A DNA stretch of 64,000 nt from Candidatus Vicinibacter proximus (GTDB lineage Bacteria > Bacteroidota > Bacteroidia > Chitinophagales > Saprospiraceae). Numbering within the stretch: position 1 is the first letter of the stretch; each line of letters begins with the position of its first letter. Positions 17,609-26,758 of this stretch are shown in pieces. The position numbers were made by a program, and so were the translations under genes. The notes beneath the pieces are model-generated. The model saw nothing but the letters and a program-made list of their open reading frames with translations, was not told the DNA's origin and made no database searches. Location: positions 1,240,001-1,304,000 of the forward strand of contig JADJOE010000003.1 of NCBI GenBank assembly GCA_016713905.1. Direction: 5' to 3'.

Positions 17609-20053
17609 ATGGAACAAGTCTACGCAGAAATTATTGTACCTCTAGCTGCAGAAGGATGCTTCACTTATATTGTACCAGAGGAATTTAAAGATCGTATTGC
17701 AATTGGCAAAAGAGTGGAAGTGGAATTTGGTAAAAGAAAGCATTATGCTGGCATTGTAAAAAGTCTTCCATTGAAGACAAACTGGCCAAACCCAAAACCA
17801 ATATTAGATATATTGGATGAAGAGCCAATAGTGGATAAAATTCAACTGGATTTCTGGATATGGATAAGTGAATATTACTTATGTAGTATTGGAGATGTGA
17901 TGAGCGCTGCTCTACCCTCTGCATTTCGATTGGCCAGCGAAACACATTTCCTTAAAAAAGAAGAAATTAATTATTTAGATTATTCCTTAAGCAATGATGA
18001 ATTTTTAATTCTTGAAGCTTTAGACATTAGGAATGAACTAAGTGTTCTGGATATCAGAAATATTCTTCAAAAAAAATCTATTCTTAAACCCATTAAGAAA
18101 TTGATTGATGATGGACTTATCTTGGTTACTGAACGACTATCCGACCAAGAAAAACTACCAAAAATTAAATGGATCCGGTTAAACCGAAAGTTAACTGAAG
18201 ATTCTGAAGAGATGAACAGGTCATTGTTGTCTATACAAAAATCTCAAAATCAAAGTCGTCTAGTTTTATGCTATCTAAATGAGCGCAGAGATAAAAGTTG
18301 GATTAAACTTAAAGAACTACTCAACATTAGCGGATGTTCCTCAACAGTATCTAATTCACTTTTACAAAAAGGTATTTTCGAACAAATTGAATTAGAAAAA
18401 TATTCATATCCTGAAACGACGAATACTATTTTACAATTCCAATTATCCGCTATTCAGCAGACCTGTTTAGAGGATATAAAAAGTACTTGGTTAAAGAAAT
18501 CTGTGGTGTTGCTTAGGGGAATCACAGGAAGTGGTAAGACCCAAATTTATATGGAACTGATCAAGGAAAATATTCTCCTTGGCAAACAAGTTTTGTACCT
18601 TGTTCCGGAGATTGCATTGACTTCACAGTTGGTACAAAGAATTAAAAAATATTTTGGAACCCAATTAATTGAATACCACTCAGGCCTGTCCCAAAAAGAC
18701 AGATTAGCTGTATGGGAGGCGTGTAAATCAGGTCACCCACTCATAGTAGGTGCAAGATCTTCCTTATTCCTTCCCTATCAAAAACTTGGTCTGATCATCG
18801 TTGATGAAGAACATGATCCATCTTATAAACAAAATGATCCATCTCCGAGGTATAATGCAAGAGATTGTGCATTTATTCTGGCACAGGACCATAATGCAAA
18901 AATATTATTAGGGTCTGCTACACCTTCGCTTGAATCCTATTCAAATGTAATCAATGATCGATTTGGCTCAGTCGTGTTAGACCAAAGATTTGGAGAAAGT
19001 CAATTGCCTGAAGTTAAGCTAGTCTCTTTAAAGGAAGCCTCTCAATTTGGAAAACTAAAAGGACATTTTACTGAAGAACTTCTTGAAGCAATTGAATACC
19101 AAATTGAACGTAAAAAGCAAATTCTCATTTTTAGAAACAGAAGAGGTTATAGTCCTTTACTTCAATGTGGAAATTGCAATTGGGAAGCCTATTGCGATCA
19201 TTGTGATATTCACATGACTCTTCATAAATATCAGCAAAAATTAAAATGTCACATTTGTGGTTCTAAGCGAAATATTCCCACCAAATGTCCTCGATGCGAA
19301 CAACACACACTGAAATTTATGGGGTTTGGCACAGAAAAAATAGAAGAAGAATTAAAAGAATATTTTCCTGATTTGATAATTAAAAGATTTGATCAGGAAA
19401 TAGCCCGAAGCAAAAGCATTCAAACAGAAATATTAGAGGCTTTTCAAGATAAAGAAATTGATATTCTTGTAGGCACCCAAATGATCACAAAAGGTCTGGA
19501 CTTTGAACATGTGGGATTGGTAGCGATAATTCAGGCGGACCAAATTTTACATTATCCGGATTTTCGCGCACAGGAAAGAGCATTTCAACTGATGACTCAG
19601 GTTAGTGGGCGATCTGGTAGAAGAGAAGATTTGGGACAGGTAATTATTCAGGCTTATGCAATATCCCATCCTGTAATAAATGATGTGATGAATCACGATT
19701 TTAAAAATTTTATTGAAAGAGAATTATTAGAACGTAAGAGATTTAACTTCCCTCCATTTGTTAGGTTGATCAGAATTGAATTAAGGCATTTAAAGTCAGA
19801 GACGGTAGATCAGGCAGCAATTTGGCTCATAAACCGCTTATCTAAATTCTTGGGAAAAAGAGTATTAGGTCCATCCGAACCACCTGTTGCTAGAATAAAG
19901 GGAGCTTATGCCAGAGAAATATACCTTAAGTTGGAACGAAAAAATGAAATAATTCTTAAAGGAAAACAAAAAATCAAAGAATATACTCAAAAGATAAAAT
20001 CAGAAGAAGGCTGGGGATCTATCAGAGTTATCATAGATGTAGATCCATATTAA
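17609..20053 (+). CDS. priA: Primosomal replication protein N' (PriA helicase)
   Basis: PriA recognises stalled forks and D-loops and reloads the replicative helicase. The 814-residue protein has the N-terminal 3'-DNA-binding domain (EVEFGKRKHYAGIV), Walker A at 304-311 (GITGSGKT), the DEEH Walker B box (IIVDEEHDPSYKQ), and the zinc-binding insert with four cysteine pairs (CGNCNWEAYCDHC, then CHICG and CPRC). Helicase motifs V and VI follow (LVGTQMITKGLDFEHV, QVSGRSGR). Length is typical for Bacteroidota. It converges on the dynamin-like gene with a 20-bp gap. Confidence 0.97.
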   Translation: MEQVYAEIIVPLAAEGCFTYIVPEEFKDRIAIGKRVEVEFGKRKHYAGIVKSLPLKTNWPNPKPILDILDEEPIVDKIQLDFWIWISEYYLCSIGDVMSAALPSAFRLASETHFLKKEEINYLDYSLSNDEFLILEALDIRNELSVLDIRNILQKKSILKPIKKLIDDGLILVTERLSDQEKLPKIKWIRLNRKLTEDSEEMNRSLLSIQKSQNQSRLVLCYLNERRDKSWIKLKELLNISGCSSTVSNSLLQKGIFEQIELEKYSYPETTNTILQFQLSAIQQTCLEDIKSTWLKKSVVLLRGITGSGKTQIYMELIKENILLGKQVLYLVPEIALTSQLVQRIKKYFGTQLIEYHSGLSQKDRLAVWEACKSGHPLIVGARSSLFLPYQKLGLIIVDEEHDPSYKQNDPSPRYNARDCAFILAQDHNAKILLGSATPSLESYSNVINDRFGSVVLDQRFGESQLPEVKLVSLKEASQFGKLKGHFTEELLEAIEYQIERKKQILIFRNRRGYSPLLQCGNCNWEAYCDHCDIHMTLHKYQQKLKCHICGSKRNIPTKCPRCEQHTLKFMGFGTEKIEEELKEYFPDLIIKRFDQEIARSKSIQTEILEAFQDKEIDILVGTQMITKGLDFEHVGLVAIIQADQILHYPDFRAQERAFQLMTQVSGRSGRREDLGQVIIQAYAISHPVINDVMNHDFKNFIERELLERKRFNFPPFVRLIRIELRHLKSETVDQAAIWLINRLSKFLGKRVLGPSEPPVARIKGAYAREIYLKLERKNEIILKGKQKIKEYTQKIKSEEGWGSIRVIIDVDPY

Positions 20054-20073
20054 TTTGGATTTGAAGAAAATAG

Positions 20074-21831
20074 TTATCCCTGCTTCACAATCCTTGAAAA
20101 CATTCTTTCAACTATCGATTTAACTTCTCCTAATCGTTCAAGTATACTGGTATGTTTCTGGTTTAACTCCACTATTGCTTTTTTTTCATTAACCAGATGT
20201 TCATCAAATTTGGAAAAATTATGATCTATTTTTGTTTTGATCTCCGTAATGTAAAAACCCAACTTATGTCTAAGCTCCTCTTCCAATCCATTTTTACCTT
20301 GAATCAATTCATGTTCAAACTTTTGTAAAATTCTTCGTCGGTTAAACCCTAAAGTAATTCCTGCAAAAAGCAAACCAAGGGACGTTAAAACTCCACCTGT
20401 TATATCAAAAACCGCTCCATGGGTCAATGCAGTAATGATGGTACCTATGATAGCAATTCCTGTACCGGTGGCAACATTTGGAGCCAATTTACTCTCAGAC
20501 TTTAACAATTCACTGCTATAATAATTTTCGGAATTTCGGATAAAATCATTGAATGTTTGTTGCAAATCACTCATAACTCCGGCACGCTTATCTGCAATTT
20601 CGGAAAATATTTCGTGATCATTTTTCAAAACTGTTCTGCTTCCTTTAATCTTTAGACTGACAATCTGAGCCATTTGCATTATGGAATCTGAAATATCTTG
20701 TACATTCAAATCCAGCTTTTCCCTCAAATTTTGCTTTAGTGTTGATTCAAATCTTGACTTAAAATCTTCCAACCACGCATGCAAATTATTATCCTTATTA
20801 AAAATACCTGTTATTCCTTTCTTTATTACGTTTATAAAACCAAGCCCATTTTCCAATTCCTTTTTGTAGGTTGCTGAACTATTTTGATAAGCTGAAACAA
20901 GATTTTCAATTAAGAGGTTCACATTATTAAAAGAAATGCGCTCATGCTCCTTCAAAGTTTTACTAATGTCATTTCTAAATTCAATATCATAATCATATTG
21001 ATCTTTTCTTAGTTGGATTCCAGCCTGGAGTTTTTGGCTGATGTTAGTGCAATTATCAATATTGTTCAGCAACTTAAGAAAAGCCGCCTTTCCTCCGGTA
21101 ATATTTTCTTTAATAAAATGCCTTAAATCGATAAATCCACTAGATTCTGAAAGTCCTTCCAACTCCATTTTTGCAGATACAGGATATATCAATGGCTCTT
21201 CAATACCCTTTTGTATTGCAAATTGTCTTAAACCATTAATATTAACTAGTAAATCTTCGTTAGACATTAAATCCTTTTGTTGCAAAACAAAAATGATTTT
21301 CTTTCGCCAGTCTTCCTTGATATAGGTAAACAGGTCCCAGGCCGACTGCCGATAAGGATTCTTTGCTTCAAAAACAAACATTACTAAATCGGAAACAGGG
21401 ATAAACTTTTCTGTGATTTCTTGATGATGCTGAATGATTGTATTAGTTCCGGGTGTATCTACAATTGCAATTTCTTTTAAAATTTCTTCTGGATAGGTAA
21501 TTCTTTTTAAAACAGAACTTAAGGCTATTTCCATATACTCTGGCCCATAAACTATTTGTTGAATAGTATCGGTCATCGGACTTGGTGCAACTTTACAAAT
21601 TTCAGTTGTTGTTTGAAGCAAAGCGTTTATAAAACTACTTTTCCCTACCTTAACCTCCCCTACAATTACAAACATAAAGGGGTCTCTAATTCTATTTCGC
21701 AAATCGCTTACCGTATCAACCAATGATTGATTGTCGATAGAGATGGTAAGTGCATGCAAATCCTTTGCTATTTCTTCAAATAACAGATAAGGCCCTTGTA
21801 GGTCTTTTTCTATTAGGGCGCTTTGTGACAT
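20074..21831 (-). CDS. Bacterial dynamin-like GTPase
   Basis: The 585-residue protein has a large-GTPase N-terminal domain: P-loop GEVKVGKSS at 58-66, a switch-region threonine (MTDTIQQIVYG), G3 motif DTPG, and an unusual G4 (LQQKD in place of TKxD). A long helical region follows, then a hydrophobic patch (about 455-500, GTGIAIIGTIITALTHGAVFD...GLLFAGITLGF) suited to membrane insertion, and a C-terminal helix. This is the layout of bacterial dynamin-like proteins that tubulate or repair membranes. It sits 21 bp after purN at the end of the bamD-rpoZ-coaBC-porD-purN operon. Its exact role is unknown. Confidence 0.85.
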   Translation of the reverse strand: MSQSALIEKDLQGPYLLFEEIAKDLHALTISIDNQSLVDTVSDLRNRIRDPFMFVIVGEVKVGKSSFINALLQTTTEICKVAPSPMTDTIQQIVYGPEYMEIALSSVLKRITYPEEILKEIAIVDTPGTNTIIQHHQEITEKFIPVSDLVMFVFEAKNPYRQSAWDLFTYIKEDWRKKIIFVLQQKDLMSNEDLLVNINGLRQFAIQKGIEEPLIYPVSAKMELEGLSESSGFIDLRHFIKENITGGKAAFLKLLNNIDNCTNISQKLQAGIQLRKDQYDYDIEFRNDISKTLKEHERISFNNVNLLIENLVSAYQNSSATYKKELENGLGFINVIKKGITGIFNKDNNLHAWLEDFKSRFESTLKQNLREKLDLNVQDISDSIMQMAQIVSLKIKGSRTVLKNDHEIFSEIADKRAGVMSDLQQTFNDFIRNSENYYSSELLKSESKLAPNVATGTGIAIIGTIITALTHGAVFDITGGVLTSLGLLFAGITLGFNRRRILQKFEHELIQGKNGLEEELRHKLGFYITEIKTKIDHNFSKFDEHLVNEKKAIVELNQKHTSILERLGEVKSIVERMFSRIVKQG

Positions 21832-21852
21832 AAATATTTTTGTTTTGAAAGT

Positions 21853-22437
21853 TTAAAAATATCTCATTTGGGATATAAGTTTTTCAGTCCATTCTGGAAG
21901 ATGTTTGTGCTCGAGTTCCTGAACCTTTTTAGACAGCTTTTCAGCATTATCTTTTTTATCAACCTTGCACTTAGCTTGAAAAATTATTTTTCCTTTGTCG
22001 TACATTTCATTTACGTAATGAATTGTGATGCCTGACTCTGGATCTCCAGAAGATATTACTGCCTGATGCACACCTAGGCCATACATACCCTTGCCGCCAT
22101 ATTTCGGTAAAAGTGCGGGATGAATGTTTATCATTCTTTGGTCATAAATTTTTACCAAAAAAGGTGGAACCAACATCAAAAAGCCAGCCAAAACTATAAA
22201 ATCAACATCGTATAAATTCAGTAATGATGTCATGTAACTATTGTTGCTCAAGAGTGATTTATTGACTACGGAATATTCTATACCGTTTTCCTCTGCAACT
22301 TTAATTACATTTGCTTTTGATGAATTAGTAATGATCAATACCACCTGAATATTTGGGTGATTTTTAAAATGTTTGATTAGCTGACTTGCATTACTTCCCT
22401 GGCCTGAGGCGAAAATGGCAATTTTCTTTTTCTTCAT
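21853..22437 (-). CDS. purN: Phosphoribosylglycinamide formyltransferase
   Basis: PurN transfers a formyl group from 10-formyl-tetrahydrofolate to GAR in purine synthesis. The 194-residue protein shows the GAR-binding start (IAIFASGQGSNASQLI), the folate-site region (VLAGFLMLVPPFLV) and the catalytic NIHPALLPKYGGKG with the active-site Asn and His; the catalytic Asp lies in SGDPESGITIHYV. Length is standard. It is spaced 27 bp after porD and 21 bp before the dynamin gene, in an operon position where many relatives carry recN instead. Confidence 0.95.
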   Translation of the reverse strand: MKKKKIAIFASGQGSNASQLIKHFKNHPNIQVVLIITNSSKANVIKVAEENGIEYSVVNKSLLSNNSYMTSLLNLYDVDFIVLAGFLMLVPPFLVKIYDQRMINIHPALLPKYGGKGMYGLGVHQAVISSGDPESGITIHYVNEMYDKGKIIFQAKCKVDKKDNAEKLSKKVQELEHKHLPEWTEKLISQMRYF

Positions 22438-22464
22438 ATGCTTCGTTAGAGTATGTAGGTTGGA

Positions 22465-23373
22465 TTATGATTTTAAAACCTTGTATTGACTGGAATTTGA
22501 TGGATCTATTGCGGTCATTGCCCTGTATACCTCATCTTTTTCCTGAGTGGTTCCTTTTTTAAAAATTTCTATTATTTCTCCACTTTTGGAATTAATAAAA
22601 ATCTGCATTAAGTAAGTATTTGGATAAGATCTATCGGTTTGCGCAATGGCATTAATTGCGGCAACCATATCTCTCCGCGCGACATTCATATCTTTAGTGC
22701 TTTGATCCAAACACAACCTATGATATTCATAAAACGCTCGTCTAAACGCCTTCATTCTGGGATTTATAAGATTCTCCATCAAAAAATAGCGGCTGTTTTT
22801 TTTACTTGAGGAAGAACTCCAACTCTGATCAAATCCACGCGCTCCAGAAGGTATTGTATTGACCATATTTTGTAAAATATTGACATAGGGCTCTCCACCT
22901 TCCAGACTAAAACTGTCGTAATCAAGGCTAAGTATAAAATATGCATAAAATGTCAATACACTGGACAAATTGTCAAAAAACGTTTCTTTACTGTTTTCCA
23001 ATGGCTTAAAAGGATCAAAATTAATGGGCACATCCTTTTCATTCAAAATAAGTATTGGCGTTTCATAAGTTGATTGATATACAGGCCTTGATGCCTGGAT
23101 TGCAAAATCACAAACAAATGAATTGTTCCCACGATCTTCCCTAATCGTTATTTGAACGCTGCTTTTAATTCGCTCATACAATTCAAACTTATCCCCAGTC
23201 CACTTTTGGTTGTTCATGAACTCCTTAACTAGTTTTTCCATTTGTCCCACAACAGCCTTGTCACTAGTGCCCAGATTGGGCGCAATCACTTTAACTGTCA
23301 TATCCAATTCCTGAGCACTGCCTTGCAGCAACATTATCATGGCAATTGCCAACAGGATTAGTCTCTTGTGCAT
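22465..23373 (-). CDS. porD: DUF4835 family protein, type IX secretion protein PorD
   Basis: The 302-residue protein begins with a signal peptide (MHKRLILLAIAMIMLLQGSAQ) followed by ELDMTVKVIAPN, the typical start of DUF4835. The middle has FDNLSSVLTFYAYFILSLDYDSFS and the end AINAIAQTDRSYPNTYLMQIFINSKSGEII, all hallmarks of the family. DUF4835 members are named PorD and linked to type IX secretion in gliding and pathogenic Bacteroidota; that link is family knowledge, not visible here. The gene lies 10 bp after coaBC, a conserved neighbourhood in the phylum, and is consistent with the T9SS-tailed proteins in the window. Confidence 0.85.
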   Translation of the reverse strand: MHKRLILLAIAMIMLLQGSAQELDMTVKVIAPNLGTSDKAVVGQMEKLVKEFMNNQKWTGDKFELYERIKSSVQITIREDRGNNSFVCDFAIQASRPVYQSTYETPILILNEKDVPINFDPFKPLENSKETFFDNLSSVLTFYAYFILSLDYDSFSLEGGEPYVNILQNMVNTIPSGARGFDQSWSSSSSKKNSRYFLMENLINPRMKAFRRAFYEYHRLCLDQSTKDMNVARRDMVAAINAIAQTDRSYPNTYLMQIFINSKSGEIIEIFKKGTTQEKDEVYRAMTAIDPSNSSQYKVLKS

Positions 23374-23383
23374 ATATTTAAAA

Positions 23384-24580
23384 TCAAAGTTTAATCATCT
23401 CTTCCAAAATATCAATGGCCACCTTTTCTTTTGATTTAAGCTCGAAAGATATCAATTCTCCTGATTTTTTTAAAATCTGGATTTTGTTCGTATCAAAACC
23501 AAAACCTGCGCCCTCATCTTTTGGTGAATTGATAACGATCATATCCATGTTTTTCTTATCTAATTTAGTTTGTGCGTTATTGACAATATTTTGTGTTTCC
23601 AATGCAAAACCTATCAGCCTTTGGTTTGGTTGCTTCTTTTCACCTATGAAAGCCGCTATATCTGGATTTTTAACAAGTTTCAAGGTAATACTATCTTCAG
23701 TTTTTTTAATTTTTTCTAAAGACGGATTTTCAGGTTTGTAATCTGCTACTGCCGCTGCTAAAATGAAATAATCAAAATGATTAATTTTTGATGAAACACT
23801 ACTTAACATCTGCTCAGCTGAGACCACATGAATTACCTCTATTTGAAAGGATGGATCTGGTTTTTGGTTGGCTGGACCCAGAACCAAAGTTACTTCTGCT
23901 CCCATGGATGCAGCAACTTCAGCGAGTCTAATACCCATTTTACCTGAAGAAAAATTTCCGATAAATCTTACCGGGTCAATTGATTCATAAGTTGGGCCGG
24001 CTGTAATTAAAATTTTCTTGTGCTTAAGCTTGGCTTTCTGATCAAAAAACGCCAGAACGAGCTCCATTATTTCTTCAGGTTCAGCCAATCTCCCAGGTCC
24101 ACTTAATCCACTGGCCAAAATACCTTCGGCAACCGGTACAACCTTGACTCCTCTTTGTTTTAATATTTCTAAATTATTCTGAGTTGAAGGATGCTTCCAC
24201 ATATCCAAATCCATTGCTGGAGCTATCATTACAGGACATTTTGCAGAAAGAAAAACCGCAGTTAATAAGTTATCAACCAAACCCAAAGTAAACTTAGCCA
24301 TGGATTGGGCACTAATTGGAGCAACCAGCAACAAATCTGCCCATAAACCCAAATGGACATGATTCTGCCACTCTTGCTCATTAGAGAGACTATTCAATAC
24401 TTTTTGGCCGGAAAGGGTAGAAAAGCTTAAGGGACCAACAAAATCCATGGCCGAATTAGTCATAATAACTTTAACCTCAGCACCTGCTTTCGTCAATAAA
24501 CGAAGCAAAATCAAAGATTTATAAGCGGATATACTTCCGGTTACCCCGAGGATTATCTTTTTTCCAGTTAATGCGTTCAT
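23384..24580 (-). CDS. coaBC: Bifunctional phosphopantothenoylcysteine decarboxylase / phosphopantothenate-cysteine ligase
   Basis: CoaBC performs two steps of coenzyme A synthesis. Residues 1 to about 185 are the FMN-binding CoaC half (ILGVTGSISAYKSLILLRLL, active-site His in NHVHLGLWADLLLVAP, and KCPVMIAPAMDLDMW). Residues about 190-398 are the CoaB ligase half (ILITAGPTYESIDPVRFIGN, FSSGKMGIRLAE, and IVINSPKDEGAGFGFDTNKI). At 398 residues it has the usual full length. It is spaced 31 bp after rpoZ. Confidence 0.96.
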   Translation of the reverse strand: MNALTGKKIILGVTGSISAYKSLILLRLLTKAGAEVKVIMTNSAMDFVGPLSFSTLSGQKVLNSLSNEQEWQNHVHLGLWADLLLVAPISAQSMAKFTLGLVDNLLTAVFLSAKCPVMIAPAMDLDMWKHPSTQNNLEILKQRGVKVVPVAEGILASGLSGPGRLAEPEEIMELVLAFFDQKAKLKHKKILITAGPTYESIDPVRFIGNFSSGKMGIRLAEVAASMGAEVTLVLGPANQKPDPSFQIEVIHVVSAEQMLSSVSSKINHFDYFILAAAVADYKPENPSLEKIKKTEDSITLKLVKNPDIAAFIGEKKQPNQRLIGFALETQNIVNNAQTKLDKKNMDMIVINSPKDEGAGFGFDTNKIQILKKSGELISFELKSKEKVAIDILEEMIKL

Positions 24581-24611
24581 GCATTATCCATTATAATCTT
24601 AGGGACTTGTG

Positions 24612-24956
24612 CTATTCAGAATCAGATGGTTCTTGAGTCCTTAAGGTATAATCAATTTGTCCATTTATGAACTCTTCGATTGCAATCAGTACTGGATTTG
24701 GCAATTTCTCATAAAACTTAGAAATCTCAATTTGCTCTTTATTTTCGTGCACTTCTTCAATAGTATCAGAGTGCGAAGCAAATTCTTCCAATTTGTCGTG
24801 CAGTTCGGTCTTCAAATCATTAGATAATTGATTGGCTCTCTTTGCGATAACATTAATCGTTTCATAAATATTTCCTGTAACTGCAGCTAAAGCTTTGATG
24901 TCCCTTGCCTGAACATTTGGATTGATTCCTTGAACTTGTGTTTTAATATCCATCAT
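24612..24956 (-). CDS. rpoZ: RNA polymerase omega subunit (Bacteroidota RpoZ type)
   Basis: The 114-residue protein has the omega-family core (about 20-60, IYETINVIAKRANQLSNDLK) that clamps the beta-prime C-terminus, followed by a Bacteroidota-style acidic tail with FYEKLPNPVLIAIEEFINGQ. Its position between bamD and coaBC is the conserved one for this phylum. It overlaps the 3' end of bamD by 14 bp, so translation is probably coupled. The first codon could be either of two adjacent Met codons. Confidence 0.88.
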   Translation of the reverse strand: MMDIKTQVQGINPNVQARDIKALAAVTGNIYETINVIAKRANQLSNDLKTELHDKLEEFASHSDTIEEVHENKEQIEISKFYEKLPNPVLIAIEEFINGQIDYTLRTQEPSDSE

Positions 24957-25752
24957 AAATTGGGTTGTTGAATTTAATATTGGCCTGATTTTTTATTTGT
25001 TTGACTTCTTGAGAAACTTTCCCACTTGGAAACTTCACAAGGTAATAATTACAGAGCTCGATTGTTTTGTTAAATCTCTCTTTTTGCTTTTCAAATACAC
25101 TATTTACTGCCCACTCATAGGCGGATTTGACCTGAAGGTATCTGATTTCACGTTCATTTTTTGTTTCAGGAAAATCGGTAAGTAGATTTTCAAGACTTGT
25201 TAAACAGGCCTGAAAAGACTTCAAATCATAATATAACAAGGCTTGTTGATATGCTTTAGTTTCTAATTTAAGCCTGAGTTGATCAATTAATTTATTGCAT
25301 TCTGCCAGTCGATCTGACTCAGGATAAACATTTACAAACGATTGAAATCCATCAATTGCTTTTTGAGTAGAAGTTTGGTCGAGTTTTATATCCGGAGAAG
25401 TCCTATAAATGGCATAAACAGCCATAAATTCCGATTCTTCCTTATACTTACTGGTAACAAAGGTGTTGGCAAAATTTTTAAAATACTGACTAGCAGTTTC
25501 AAAATCTGAAAGATAATAATGGGTATAGGCGTACTTAAAATACAAATCTTCTGCCTGTTTTTGCCCTCTGAATGAACTTATCACCAATTCAAATAATGTT
25601 TGTGCTTTAAGGTACTCCTTCTGAGCATAATATTGGTTGGCGTTTTTTAATATTAATTCTGGATCTCCACTAGTCCTAACCTTCTCATAAGTTGACTTAC
25701 AAGAACTTATCAAAATGATTAAACCAAAAAAAGTTAAGTAAATATTTCTCAT
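24943..25752 (-). CDS. bamD: Outer-membrane assembly lipoprotein BamD
   Basis: BamD is the essential lipoprotein partner of BamA in inserting outer-membrane beta-barrels. The 269-residue protein has a lipobox (LILISSCKS, Cys at about residue 18) and TPR repeats over the rest (NQYYAQKEYLKAQTLFELVI; FKYAYTHYYLSDFETASQYF). Length fits Bacteroidota BamD. It is the first gene of the operon and has a clear promoter 10 nt upstream of its start. Confidence 0.93.
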   Translation of the reverse strand: MRNIYLTFFGLIILISSCKSTYEKVRTSGDPELILKNANQYYAQKEYLKAQTLFELVISSFRGQKQAEDLYFKYAYTHYYLSDFETASQYFKNFANTFVTSKYKEESEFMAVYAIYRTSPDIKLDQTSTQKAIDGFQSFVNVYPESDRLAECNKLIDQLRLKLETKAYQQALLYYDLKSFQACLTSLENLLTDFPETKNEREIRYLQVKSAYEWAVNSVFEKQKERFNKTIELCNYYLVKFPSGKVSQEVKQIKNQANIKFNNPIYDGY

Positions 25753-25762
25753 TTTAAGGCTG

Positions 25763-25795
25763 CAAAGTTACGACATTAAACGCGATGTTGCGCAA
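25763..25795 (-). promoter_or_regulatory. Promoter of the bamD operon
   Basis: On the reverse strand TTG (25795-25793), a 22-nt spacer and TAACTTTG (25770-25763). The box is only 10 nt from the start codon, so the leader should be about 6 nt. Confidence 0.6.
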
Positions 25796-25937
25796 GATGT
25801 TGCTCTGAAAAAGATAATGTTGTAAATGCCTTTTTAAAAGAGGATGAAATTATTTCATTTTTTTGACTTACAGCTATTTACATATATAAATTAAAATACA
25901 TTTTATAGATTATAGCAATATTCTGCTCCCGTTGATT

Positions 25938-26702
25938 CTACTTGAAGTTGTTAAAAATTTGTCCAATAGAAATAAATTCCTGAATATTCAGACTTGCACC
26001 ACCTACTAAGGCCCCATCAATATCAGGCTGTTTTGCCAATTCTTCAGCAATGGAACCTTTTACACTGCCACCATATAGAATTTTAACAGATTCTTTGTAT
26101 TCAGCACCATAGTTTTCCCCAATCCATTGTCTAATATGGCTATGCATTTCCTGGGCCTGAATAGGAGTCGCTGAATTTCCGGAACCTATTGCCCACACAG
26201 GTTCGTAGGCAATTATAATGTTGTTCAACCCATCTTCCAACCCATCCCCCAGATCCTCTTCTAATTGATTGATAATATGCTCTAAATGAAGGCCTTCCTC
26301 TCGCAATTCTTTGGATTCTCCACAACAATAAACAATCTTTAATTCTTGAGAAAGTGCTGTTTTTATTTTTTTCGAGATCAGCATATTTTCCCTAAAATTC
26401 ATTTCTCTCCTTTCGCTATGGCCAAGAATTACATAACTGACTCCAAGATCCTTTAACATACTGGCTGAAACTTCACCAGTATAGGCTCCAGACAATTGTT
26501 CGTGACAATTTTGAGCCGCCAATTTTAAACCCTTTGGGATAAATTGACGGAGGTCGCACAGATGTGTAAAAGGTGGGGCTATGACATAATCATGATTATT
26601 ATCACGCAGAGTTAGAAATTCCTCGATAAAGGAGGATGCTTTCGTTGGCAACATGTTCATTTTCCAGTTTGCCACAACTAAAGGTTTTCTAAAGGGTTTC
26701 AT
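25938..26702 (-). CDS. tpiA: Triosephosphate isomerase
   Basis: TpiA interconverts dihydroxyacetone phosphate and glyceraldehyde 3-phosphate. The 254-residue protein shows the substrate Lys in NWKMN, the catalytic His in ILGHSERR, the catalytic Glu in IIAYEPVWAIGSG and the phosphate-binding loops (ILYGGSVKG, GALVGGASL). It is a standalone gene, divergent from the DUF72 gene with a 56-bp gap that holds promoters for both. Confidence 0.98.
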   Translation of the reverse strand: MKPFRKPLVVANWKMNMLPTKASSFIEEFLTLRDNNHDYVIAPPFTHLCDLRQFIPKGLKLAAQNCHEQLSGAYTGEVSASMLKDLGVSYVILGHSERREMNFRENMLISKKIKTALSQELKIVYCCGESKELREEGLHLEHIINQLEEDLGDGLEDGLNNIIIAYEPVWAIGSGNSATPIQAQEMHSHIRQWIGENYGAEYKESVKILYGGSVKGSIAEELAKQPDIDGALVGGASLNIQEFISIGQIFNNFK

Positions 26703-26721
26703 TAAAGACCATTTTGTAAAC

Positions 26722-26729
26722 CAAATGTA
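26722..26729 (-). promoter_or_regulatory. -7 promoter box of tpiA
   Basis: Reverse strand TACATTTG matches TAnnTTTG and lies 19 nt before the tpiA start codon. Confidence 0.55.
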
Positions 26730-26745
26730 TTGCTTTGTAACAAAT

Positions 26746-26753
26746 TAAATTTG
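26746..26753 (+). promoter_or_regulatory. -7 promoter box of the DUF72-ppk1-cutA operon
   Basis: TAAATTTG ends only 5 nt before ATG 26759, so transcription should begin at or next to the start codon (leaderless). Confidence 0.6.
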
Positions 26754-26758
26754 AATGA

